DNA from: Rhodoplanes tepidamans
GTDB lineage: Bacteria; Pseudomonadota; Alphaproteobacteria; Rhizobiales; Xanthobacteraceae
DNA: 64,000 bases
Reading direction: 5' to 3'
Assembly: GCF_030813915.1 (NCBI RefSeq)
Contig: NZ_JAUSUJ010000011.1
Coordinates: 124,001 to 188,000 of the forward strand
The notes below the pieces were generated by a model that saw only the letters and a program-made list of their open reading frames with translations, had not been told where the DNA came from and did not search any database. Numbering within the stretch: the first letter of the stretch is position 1; every line of letters starts with the position of its first letter. Positions 57,609-64,000 of this stretch are shown piece after piece. A program made the translations under genes and the position numbers.

Positions 57609-58610
57609 TCACCGGCAGTGGGGCATGATCTCCTCGGCGAACCAGTGGATCTGCTCGAGGTACTCGGACTGCGAGTTCACGGCGAGCGCCATGGCGGAGC
57701 AGTGGTCGACGCCCATCGCCTTCAGCTGGTGGATCTTGTCGATGATGAGCTGCGGCGAGCCGACCAGGTTGCCGGTGACCTGGTGGGCCGGGTCGCGGCC
57801 CGTATAGGCGAGGGATTTCCGGTGTGCGACGAGGCCGCTCTCCATGTAGGTCGCCTCGGCCGCCTCGTCGGTCTTGCCGATCAGCAGGGAGAACTGCGGC
57901 GCCACCTCGATCGACATCGGGTCGCGGCCGAGCTCCTCGGCGCGCCGGCGCAGGATCTGCACCCGCTCGGCGATCTCGTGGAACGGCCGCCAGCCGGGCA
58001 GCCAGCCGGCGCCGAGCCGGGCGGCACGCTCGATCGCCTCCATGTTGTGGCCGCCGATGTAGAGCGCGAACGGCTTCTGCTTCGGCTTGGGAAACATCTC
58101 GAGATCGGTGAACGAGTAGTACTTGCCCTCGAAGGTCGAGACCTTGTCCTCGGTCAGCGTCTTGAAGCAGGCGAGGCCCTCGTCCAGCATGTCGCCGCGC
58201 CGCGCGCCCAGATAGCGCTTGCCGGCCCAGGCCTCGAATTCCTCCCGGTAGGCGCCGAGGCCCACCGCGAGGATCATCCGGCCGTTCGTCATCTGGTCGA
58301 TGGTCGCGACCTGCTTGGCGAGGTAGACCGGCTCGCGCATCGGCATGACGAGCAGCGAGGTGCCGAGCCGGATGCGGCTCGTCGCCTGGCCGATCATGGC
58401 GAGCGTGATCAGCACGTCGTAGAAGTTCGGCGGCTCGGGGAAGATCTCGCGCACGTAGTGCTGCGTGGTGATGTGGTCGTTGCCGAACACCGCGTCGTAG
58501 CCGAGCTGCTCGCACAGCACGCCGGTCTTGATCAGGTCCTGCGGCTCGCAGAACGGGATCGGATAGACGAGGCCCTCGTATCCGGTCGCCAGGCACACCG
58601 AGAATTTCAT
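57609..58610 (-). CDS. LLM-class flavin-dependent oxidoreductase
   Basis: A 333-residue bacterial-luciferase-like (F420/FMN) monooxygenase. Typical segments are CEQLGYDAVFGNDHI, SRIRLGTSLLVMPMREPVYLAKQVATID, NGRMILAVGLGAYREEFEA and PFALYIGGHNMEAIERAARLGAGWLPG. It starts at the ATG at 58610; a GTG nine bases earlier is less likely. It presumably hydroxylates or cleaves a substrate with reduced flavin. It follows the M24 gene after 45 bp and shares its operator-bearing upstream region. Confidence 0.9.
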   Translation of the reverse strand: MKFSVCLATGYEGLVYPIPFCEPQDLIKTGVLCEQLGYDAVFGNDHITTQHYVREIFPEPPNFYDVLITLAMIGQATSRIRLGTSLLVMPMREPVYLAKQVATIDQMTNGRMILAVGLGAYREEFEAWAGKRYLGARRGDMLDEGLACFKTLTEDKVSTFEGKYYSFTDLEMFPKPKQKPFALYIGGHNMEAIERAARLGAGWLPGWRPFHEIAERVQILRRRAEELGRDPMSIEVAPQFSLLIGKTDEAAEATYMESGLVAHRKSLAYTGRDPAHQVTGNLVGSPQLIIDKIHQLKAMGVDHCSAMALAVNSQSEYLEQIHWFAEEIMPHCR

Positions 58611-58655
58611 CCGCTTCACTCCGATCCGACCCTTGATCTCACACGCATGCCAGGC

Positions 58656-59837
58656 TCAGAGACGGCGCAGCGCCGTGTCGAGCGTCATCAGCGACTCGGC
58701 GCCGTCGCGTGTCACCCGCACCATGTCCTCGACCTGGATGCCGGCGAAGCCGAGCTCGTAGTAGGGCGTCTCGACGCAGATCACCATGTCCTCCTCCAGC
58801 ACGCTCGTCGTGGAGGCGGCGATGTTGGGCGGGTCGTAGCCGTCCACGCCGATGCCGTGGCCGACATGGCTGCGGTCGAAATGCGGGATGCCCTCGCGCC
58901 GCACAGTCTCGACCACCTGCGCGAACAGGTCGCGCACCTTCAGGCCCGGCCGGACGATGTCGTAGGCGCGCTTGACGCCCTTCTCGACCGCCGCGTAGTA
59001 GCGCGCCACCTTGGGGTCGGGCTCGCCGAGCACGGCGCCGCGCGACATGTCGGAGCGATAGTTGCGATAGCGGCCGCCGACGTCGAAGCGGATCAGGTCG
59101 CCGCGCTTCAGGGCGCGGTCGGAGGGCTGGACGTTGATCATCGCGCTGCGCGTGCCGAAGCCGATGCAGCCGACCACCGGGGCGGCGTCGTTGGTGACCA
59201 GATGGGCGTTGAAGGCGCGCAGCATCTCGCGCTCGGTGACGCCCTCGGCGGCGATCGCGAGCGCCGCGTCGATGGCACCTTCGGTGATGCGGGCGGCCTT
59301 GCGCAGGATCGCGATCTCGTCGGCCGTCTTCACCGAGCGGACGTGCTCGAACAGCGCGAAGGCGCGCACGAAGGTGGCGTCGGGCAGCATCGCGACGAGC
59401 TGGTCCATGCACTGCGGCGTGATGCCCATCTCGTCGAGCCCGAAGCGGCCGCGGGCGAGGCCCTTCTCCTGGATGGCGGCGACCAGCGCCTCGACCGGGC
59501 CCTTGGCGGCCGGGCTCGCGAACAGGTCGCGCTGGAGCGTGTCGGCGGCGTCGAGCGTCGCCGTCGCGTCGACGTTCATCTCGAAATAGCCGTAGCGCCG
59601 GATCTCGGTCACCCGCAGATCCTGGTCGGGCACCAGGTCGAGAATGCCGGAATTGGCGACGATGCAGGGTGTCTCGTCCTTCGGCTGCAGGACGTAGGCC
59701 TGCGGGCCGCGGCGCACCCACTGCGACATTGCCCAGAAGCCGCTCAGATAGGTGACGTTCTCGGGGCAGGTGGCGATCACGGCGTCGAGCCTCTCGCGCG
59801 CCATCACGGCCTGCAGGCGGGGAAGGTTGGTGAGCAT
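58656..59837 (-). CDS. M24-family (Xaa-Pro/creatinase-like) peptidase
   Basis: A 393-residue pita-bread-fold enzyme. The N-terminal creatinase domain (1-150, ending with RFGLDEMGI) precedes the metal-binding domain. Ligands are Asp in IRFDVGGRYRNYRSDMSR (two), His in HVGHGIGVDGYD and Glu in VETPYYE and VEDMVRV. It is either an aminopeptidase P-like enzyme or a C-N hydrolase of the creatinase type. The start lies 20 bases past a 19-bp palindrome. Confidence 0.9.
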   Translation of the reverse strand: MLTNLPRLQAVMARERLDAVIATCPENVTYLSGFWAMSQWVRRGPQAYVLQPKDETPCIVANSGILDLVPDQDLRVTEIRRYGYFEMNVDATATLDAADTLQRDLFASPAAKGPVEALVAAIQEKGLARGRFGLDEMGITPQCMDQLVAMLPDATFVRAFALFEHVRSVKTADEIAILRKAARITEGAIDAALAIAAEGVTEREMLRAFNAHLVTNDAAPVVGCIGFGTRSAMINVQPSDRALKRGDLIRFDVGGRYRNYRSDMSRGAVLGEPDPKVARYYAAVEKGVKRAYDIVRPGLKVRDLFAQVVETVRREGIPHFDRSHVGHGIGVDGYDPPNIAASTTSVLEEDMVICVETPYYELGFAGIQVEDMVRVTRDGAESLMTLDTALRRL

Positions 59838-59856
59838 CCGCGATCTCGATCTGCTG

Positions 59857-59875
59857 TGTACCGAAAATCGGTACA
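59857..59875. promoter_or_regulatory. Operator-like palindrome, copy 2
   Basis: TGTACCGAAAATCGGTACA is a perfect palindrome of two eight-base arms around AAA. It lies 19 bases before the M24 start codon. On the minus strand TTGAAA (complement of 59880-59885) stands about 17 bases from GTACAG, so the palindrome would sit between -35 and -10. Confidence 0.85.
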
Positions 59876-59984
59876 GTGTTTCAAAATAGTGTGGCCGGGC
59901 CCGCCCGCGAAGTCAATCGGCGGCCGTCCGGGGCGCGGAGCAAATTGACAACGACGGCGGCGCGATGCGACTGTCCTGGAACAG

Positions 59985-60003
59985 TGTCCCGTTATCAGGT
60001 GCA
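59985..60003 (-). promoter_or_regulatory. Operator-like palindrome, copy 3
   Basis: On the minus strand it reads TGCACCTGATAACGGGACA, followed by CTGTTCCAGG. It matches copy 1 at 15 of 19 bases, and all three copies are followed by a similar TGTTC/T stretch. It lies 65 bp before the molybdenum-hydroxylase operon. Confidence 0.68.
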
Positions 60004-60068
60004 CGTTCCGGACGACGTCCGGGCGCGCACCCGCGGGACGCGCCGGTCCCGCCGCTCCGGAGCTCTCG

Positions 60069-60938
60069 GTGAAGCCGCCGCCCTTCGACTACGCCTGCCC
60101 GACGTCGCTCGCCGAGGCGATCGATCTCATCGCCCGCCACGACGGCGACGCCAAGCCGATCGCCGGCGGCCAGAGCCTGATGCCGATGCTCGCCTTCCGG
60201 CTCGCGGCGCCGACGCTGCTGGTCGACCTGCGCCGCGTGCCCGGCCTCGACGGCATCACGGTGGACGACGACGGCGTCATGCTCGGAGCGCGGGTGCGCT
60301 GGTGCGACATCGAGGCCGATGCGCGGCTCGCCGCCGCCTGTCCGCTGCTCGCCGCCGCGATCCCGCACGTCGCCCATTATCAGATCCGCAACCGCGGCAC
60401 CGTCGGCGGCAGCCTCGCACACGCCGATCCGGCCGCCGAGCTGCCGGCCGTGGCGCTCGCCTGCGCGGCCGAGATCGTCGCGCAGGGGCCCGAGGGTCGC
60501 CGCACGATCGCCGCCGACGACTTCCTGGTCGGTCCGCTCACCACGGCGCTCGAGCCGACCGAGCTGATCGTCGCGGTGCGGTTTCCGCCGTGGCCGGCCG
60601 GGCGCCACCACGGCTTCGCCGAGTTCTCCCGGCGCAAGGGCGACTTCGCCATCGTCGGGGTCGCGCTGTTCTTCGACGACGCGGACGGGGCGATCGCCGG
60701 TGCGACCGTCGTCGCCTTCGGCATCGGCGACCGGCCGCAGCGCCTCGCCGCCGCCGAGGAGGTGCTGAACGGCGCCGCCCCGTCGGCCGAGCTGTTCGCC
60801 CGAGCCGCCGCGGCGGCGGCCGACTCGGTCGAGCCGCAGACCGACATCCACGCCGACGGCGACTATCGCCGGGCGCTGCTCGCCACCCTCCTCGAACGCA
60901 CGCTCGCGCAGAGCGCAGGTCTGGCCTCCGCATCATGA
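60069..60938 (+). CDS. Molybdenum hydroxylase FAD-binding subunit (CoxM-like)
   Basis: A 289-residue FAD subunit of a xanthine-dehydrogenase-family hydroxylase. FAD motifs are AGGQSLMPMLAFRLA and TVGGSLAHADPAAELP. It starts with GTG at 60069, without a strong Shine-Dalgarno sequence. The stop overlaps the next start (ATGA). It passes electrons from the iron-sulfur subunit to an acceptor. Confidence 0.93.
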   Translation: MKPPPFDYACPTSLAEAIDLIARHDGDAKPIAGGQSLMPMLAFRLAAPTLLVDLRRVPGLDGITVDDDGVMLGARVRWCDIEADARLAAACPLLAAAIPHVAHYQIRNRGTVGGSLAHADPAAELPAVALACAAEIVAQGPEGRRTIAADDFLVGPLTTALEPTELIVAVRFPPWPAGRHHGFAEFSRRKGDFAIVGVALFFDDADGAIAGATVVAFGIGDRPQRLAAAEEVLNGAAPSAELFARAAAAAADSVEPQTDIHADGDYRRALLATLLERTLAQSAGLASAS

Positions 60939-61435
60939 CCACGGCCCGCATCACCCTGACGATCAACGGCACCGCGACGACGCTCGACGTGCCGGTCCGC
61001 ATGACTCTCGCCGACGCCCTGCGGGAGAAGGCGCGGCTCACCGGCACCCATGTCGCCTGCGAGCACGGCGTCTGCGGCGCCTGCACGGTGCTGGTCGACG
61101 GGCTCGCGGTGCGCTCCTGCCTGATGCTCGCCGTGCAGGCGGACGGCGCCGCCGTCACCACGGTCGAGGGCCTCGCCCGCGACGGTGCGCTGTCGCCCCT
61201 GCAGGCGGCGTTCCGCGACCACCACGCGCTCCAGTGCGGCTTCTGCACGCCCGGCATCCTCACCACCATGCACGCGCTGCTGACGGCGGAGCCGGACGCC
61301 GACGAGGCGCGCATCCGCGACGTGCTGTCGGGCAATCTGTGCCGCTGCACCGGCTATCTGCCGATCGTCGAGGCGGTGCTGGCGGCGCGCGACGCCTACC
61401 GGGCGCCGGACGGCGGGCCGGAGGCCGCGCGATGA
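60935..61435 (+). CDS. Molybdenum hydroxylase [2Fe-2S] subunit (CoxS-like)
   Basis: A 166-residue iron-sulfur subunit with the plant-ferredoxin cluster CEHGVCGACTVLVDGLAVRSC and the helical-domain cluster CGFCTPG and CRCTGYLPIVEA. It links the molybdenum and FAD subunits. Both ends overlap neighbours as ATGA, so the three subunits are translationally coupled. Confidence 0.96.
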   Translation: MTTARITLTINGTATTLDVPVRMTLADALREKARLTGTHVACEHGVCGACTVLVDGLAVRSCLMLAVQADGAAVTTVEGLARDGALSPLQAAFRDHHALQCGFCTPGILTTMHALLTAEPDADEARIRDVLSGNLCRCTGYLPIVEAVLAARDAYRAPDGGPEAAR

Positions 61436-63747
61436 GCCGGCCGAACGCCTGGATCGGCAGCCCGGTCCCGCGGGTCGAGGACGAGCGGCTCGTCACCGGG
61501 CGCGGCCGCTTCGTCGGCGACCTCGTGCCCGAGCGGCTGCTGCACGCCGTGATGCTGCGCAGTCCGCAGGCGCACGGGAGTCTGCGCAGCATCGATGCGG
61601 GCGCCGCGCGCGACCTGCCCGGCGTCGTCGCCGTGTTCACGGCCGCCGACGTCGGGGCGGCCGGCGCCGTGCCGCTGATCCCGCAGCGCCAGCACGCGCT
61701 GCCGGAGGGCGAGGCCTACCGTCAGCCGGTGATCGCGGTCGACAAGGTCCGCTATGTCGGCGAGCCGGTCGCCGTGGTCATCGCCGAGGACCCGGCGATC
61801 GCCGAGGACGCGCTGGAGCTGATCGAGGTCGACATCGACCCGCTGCCGCCGGTCGCCGACCATGTCGCGGCGGACTCCGATGCCGCGCTGCTGTTCGAGG
61901 CGGCCGGCTCGAACCGCATCGCCGTGCTGCGGGCCCGCGCCGGCGACGCCGACGCCGCCTTCGCGGCGGCCGACTACACCCGCCGCGCGCAGTTCGGCAT
62001 CCAGCGGCACACGGCGCTGCCGATGGAGCCGCGCGGCCTGTGCGCCACCTTCGACCCCGCGAGCGGCCGGCTGGTCCTCTACGGCGCCACCAAGGTGCCG
62101 TACTACAACCGCCGCGCGCTCGCCGGCATGCTCGGCCTCGACATCGCCGCCGTCGACCTGATCGAGGTCGATGTCGGCGGCGGCTTCGGCGCCCGCGGCG
62201 AGATCTATCCCGAGGACTTCCTGGTCCCGTTCGCCGCCATGCGGCTCGGCGCCGCGGTGCGCTGGATCGAGGACCGCCGCGAGCACCTGTCCGCCTGCAA
62301 TCACGCCCGCGAGTTCCACGCCGACCTGGAGATCGCCTGCCGGCGCGACGGCACCGTGCTGGCGCTGCGCGGCCGCGTCGACGCCGACCTCGGCGCCTAT
62401 GCGCGCACCAACGGCTTCACGCCGCCCCGCAACGTCGTGCAGTTCATGCCCGGTCCGTACCGGATCGATCATGTCGCGATCGACGGCCATCTGCTCGTCA
62501 CCAACAAGACGCCGGCCGGCACCTATCGCGGGCCCGGGCGGTTCGAGACCAGCTTCTTCTGCGAGCGGCTGTTCGACATGGCGGCGCACGACCTCGGCAT
62601 CGACCCGGTCGCGTTCCGCCGCCGCAACCTGCTGCGCAAGGACGAGCTGCCGCGGCCGTTCCCCGGGATCGTCGGCGTCGACGCCGCGACCGAGCTCGAC
62701 AACGGCGACTACGCCTTCGTCTTCCAGCGCTGCCTCGACGACTTCGGCTGGACCGAGAAGGCGGCGCTGCAGGGCCGGCTGATCGACGGCCGCTACCATG
62801 GCATCGCGGTGGCGAGCTTCATCGAGGGCGGCGGCGGCGCGCCGCGCGAGAACGCCCGCATCACGGTCGAGGCCGACGGCGGCGTCGCCGTGGACGTCGG
62901 CTCGTCGGCGATCGGGCAGGGGCTCGCGACCGTGCTGTCGCAGATCGCCGCCGACGCGCTCGGCCTGCCGATGAGCGCGGTGACGCTGCGCCACGGCTCG
63001 ACCACGCTGGTGACCGAGGGCTTCGGCTCCAACCATTCGCGCTCCACCGTGATGGGCGGCTCGGCGATCCTGGTCGCCGCCGAGGCGCTGCTGGCGGAGC
63101 TGCGCACCGTCGCGGCGGCCGAGCTCGGCGGCGCCGCGACGGACGTCCGCATCGCCGACGGCGTCGTGCACGGGGCGGCGGGACAGCGGCCGCTGTCGGC
63201 GTTCGCCGGCCTGTCGGTCGAGCGCACCTATCACAACACGAAGTACACCTACAGCTACGGCACCCACGCCGCTCACGTGGCGGTCGACCCGCGCACCGGC
63301 CACGTCGAGGTGATCGACTACGTGACGGTCGAGGACGTCGGCCGCGTGATCAATCCGGCGACCCTGCACGGCCAGGTGATCGGCGCCGTCGTACAGGGGC
63401 TCGGCAGCGTGTTCCTCGAGCATCTCGTCTACGACGAGACCGGCCAGCTCCTCACCGGCTCGCTCGCCGACTATCTGGTGCCGACCGCCACCGACGTGCC
63501 GCGCATCCGCGGCGTCTCGCTCGGCCTGGAACGCTGCCCCAACAATCCGCTCGGTGCCAAGGGCGCCGGCGAGGGCGGCCTGATCGCCACCGGCGGCGTG
63601 ATCGCCAACGCGGTCGCGGCGGCGTTGCGCTCCTTCGGGGTCGAGCCCAATCACCTGCCGCTGTCGCCGCCGCGCGTCTGGCGGCTGATCCAAGAGGCCC
63701 GCCGGCGGCAGGCCACACCACACGAGACCGGTCAGGGGGCCGCATGA
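61432..63747 (+). CDS. Molybdenum hydroxylase large subunit (CoxL/XdhB-like)
   Basis: A 771-residue molybdopterin-cytosine-dinucleotide subunit. Motifs include VRYVGEPVAVVIAED, VDVGGGFGARGEIYPED, the site TYRGPGRFETSF and, near the end, LGAKGAGEGGLIATGG, whose Glu is the catalytic base of the family. AYRCSFR of true CO dehydrogenase is absent, so it is not CoxL of that type. It should hydroxylate an N-heterocycle or aldehyde. The stop overlaps the next start. Confidence 0.94.
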   Translation: MSRPNAWIGSPVPRVEDERLVTGRGRFVGDLVPERLLHAVMLRSPQAHGSLRSIDAGAARDLPGVVAVFTAADVGAAGAVPLIPQRQHALPEGEAYRQPVIAVDKVRYVGEPVAVVIAEDPAIAEDALELIEVDIDPLPPVADHVAADSDAALLFEAAGSNRIAVLRARAGDADAAFAAADYTRRAQFGIQRHTALPMEPRGLCATFDPASGRLVLYGATKVPYYNRRALAGMLGLDIAAVDLIEVDVGGGFGARGEIYPEDFLVPFAAMRLGAAVRWIEDRREHLSACNHAREFHADLEIACRRDGTVLALRGRVDADLGAYARTNGFTPPRNVVQFMPGPYRIDHVAIDGHLLVTNKTPAGTYRGPGRFETSFFCERLFDMAAHDLGIDPVAFRRRNLLRKDELPRPFPGIVGVDAATELDNGDYAFVFQRCLDDFGWTEKAALQGRLIDGRYHGIAVASFIEGGGGAPRENARITVEADGGVAVDVGSSAIGQGLATVLSQIAADALGLPMSAVTLRHGSTTLVTEGFGSNHSRSTVMGGSAILVAAEALLAELRTVAAAELGGAATDVRIADGVVHGAAGQRPLSAFAGLSVERTYHNTKYTYSYGTHAAHVAVDPRTGHVEVIDYVTVEDVGRVINPATLHGQVIGAVVQGLGSVFLEHLVYDETGQLLTGSLADYLVPTATDVPRIRGVSLGLERCPNNPLGAKGAGEGGLIATGGVIANAVAAALRSFGVEPNHLPLSPPRVWRLIQEARRRQATPHETGQGAA

Positions 63748-64000
63748 CGTCGCTGCCGCAACTCGGGATCCGCCTGCATGGCGGCCAGACGCCGGGCGCC
63801 TGCGTGGCGCTCGCCACCGCCGCCGACGCGGCCGGCCTCTCCGGCCTGTGGTTCGCCGAGAACGCCTTCGCCCGCGGCATCCTGCCGGCCGCCGCGGCCT
63901 GCGCGCTGGCGACGCGGCGGGTGGCCATCAATGCCGGCGTGTTCAATCCGTTCAGCCGGCACCCGACCATGATGGCGATGGAGATCGGCGCGATCGACGA
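63744..64000 (+). CDS. LLM-class oxidoreductase (partial, runs off the window)
   Basis: The first 85 residues of a luciferase-like monooxygenase (LGIRLHGGQTPGACVALA, ADAAGLSGLWFAENAFARG, RRVAINAGVFNPFSRHP). It starts by an ATGA overlap with the hydroxylase large subunit, so it is the fourth gene of the operon. It is a different subgroup from the LLM protein at 57609-58610. The 3' end lies beyond base 64000. Confidence 0.85.
   Translation, partial: MTSLPQLGIRLHGGQTPGACVALATAADAAGLSGLWFAENAFARGILPAAAACALATRRVAINAGVFNPFSRHPTMMAMEIGAID

Noticed and set aside
55743-59948. A 1401-codon open frame on the plus strand
   Set aside because: It runs antisense or out of frame through the M20, TctC, LLM and M24 genes. 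Its translation is Arg/Pro/Ala/His-rich without any domain, as expected from third-position G/C bias.
60935-63747. Carbon monoxide dehydrogenase
   Set aside because: The large subunit lacks the AYRCSFR active-site loop of form I CoxL; it is a more general molybdenum hydroxylase.

Overview
The window is 64 kb of very GC-rich (roughly 70%) bacterial chromosome. It carries about 52 protein genes, no rRNA, tRNA or CRISPR that I could find, and no insertion sequence or prophage. Several features point to an alphaproteobacterium of the order Hyphomicrobiales (Rhizobiales): the acpXL-fabZXL-fabF2XL-fabF1XL-fabXL-lpxXL locus for the very-long-chain fatty acid of lipid A, a GAAC-N7-GAAC SOS box before recA, the F1-ATPase zeta inhibitor family, a PcaQ-type LysR regulator, a DUF3551 protein and the purC-purS-purQ order. 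The genus is not determined.

Layout. 46-4050: an LssY-C membrane protein and two divergent solute-binding proteins (UgpB-like, LivK-like). 4051-7261: a minus-strand operon headed by a clear cobalamin riboswitch. It encodes a degenerate BLUF plus B12-binding-domain protein, an unrecognised DpaA-like Rossmann protein and CobF, joined by overlapping stop/start codons. 7362-13857: SOS-controlled recA, a membrane glycosyltransferase-like protein and alaS. 13934-15166: an MlotiK1-like K+ channel. 15201-20924: a PcaQ-like regulator with its own operator, divergent from an operon of a DASS transporter, two alpha/beta hydrolases (one without its nucleophile), a dimeric-barrel protein and a carboxymuconolactone-decarboxylase-family protein. 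20937-27603: DUF3455, monomeric isocitrate dehydrogenase, cold-shock protein, YkgJ, TrmJ fused to DUF559, cytochrome b561 and the ATPase zeta inhibitor. 27946-31514: purC, a Uma2 nuclease-like gene, purS, purQ and a GST. 31775-39849: a motAB-like pair, two tandem kup K+ transporters, rhodanese, DUF3551 and a PotF-like binding protein.

40477-46799 is the lipid A very-long-chain fatty acid operon on the minus strand. 47034-50728 holds a small membrane protein, a PCu(A)C-like protein without copper ligands, an EAL protein and a TAXI binding protein. 50781-54725 holds a second CMD-family protein with a basic tail, a glycosyltransferase-like pair and DUF1810. 55018 to the right edge is a catabolic block: M20 hydrolase, TctC-type binding protein, luciferase-like monooxygenase, M24 peptidase, a three-subunit molybdenum hydroxylase and a second, truncated luciferase-like gene.

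The most interesting points are (i) the riboswitch operon that pairs an RNA B12 sensor with a protein carrying a B12-binding fold that has lost both flavin and axial-histidine residues, (ii) three copies of a 19-bp operator-like palindrome before the genes of the right-hand catabolic block, implying one regulon, (iii) the PcaQ-controlled hydrolase/CMD cluster, and (iv) five solute-binding proteins of five different transporter families, none with its membrane subunits nearby. Coordinates of starts were chosen from Shine-Dalgarno position, signal peptides and family length; no database search was possible.
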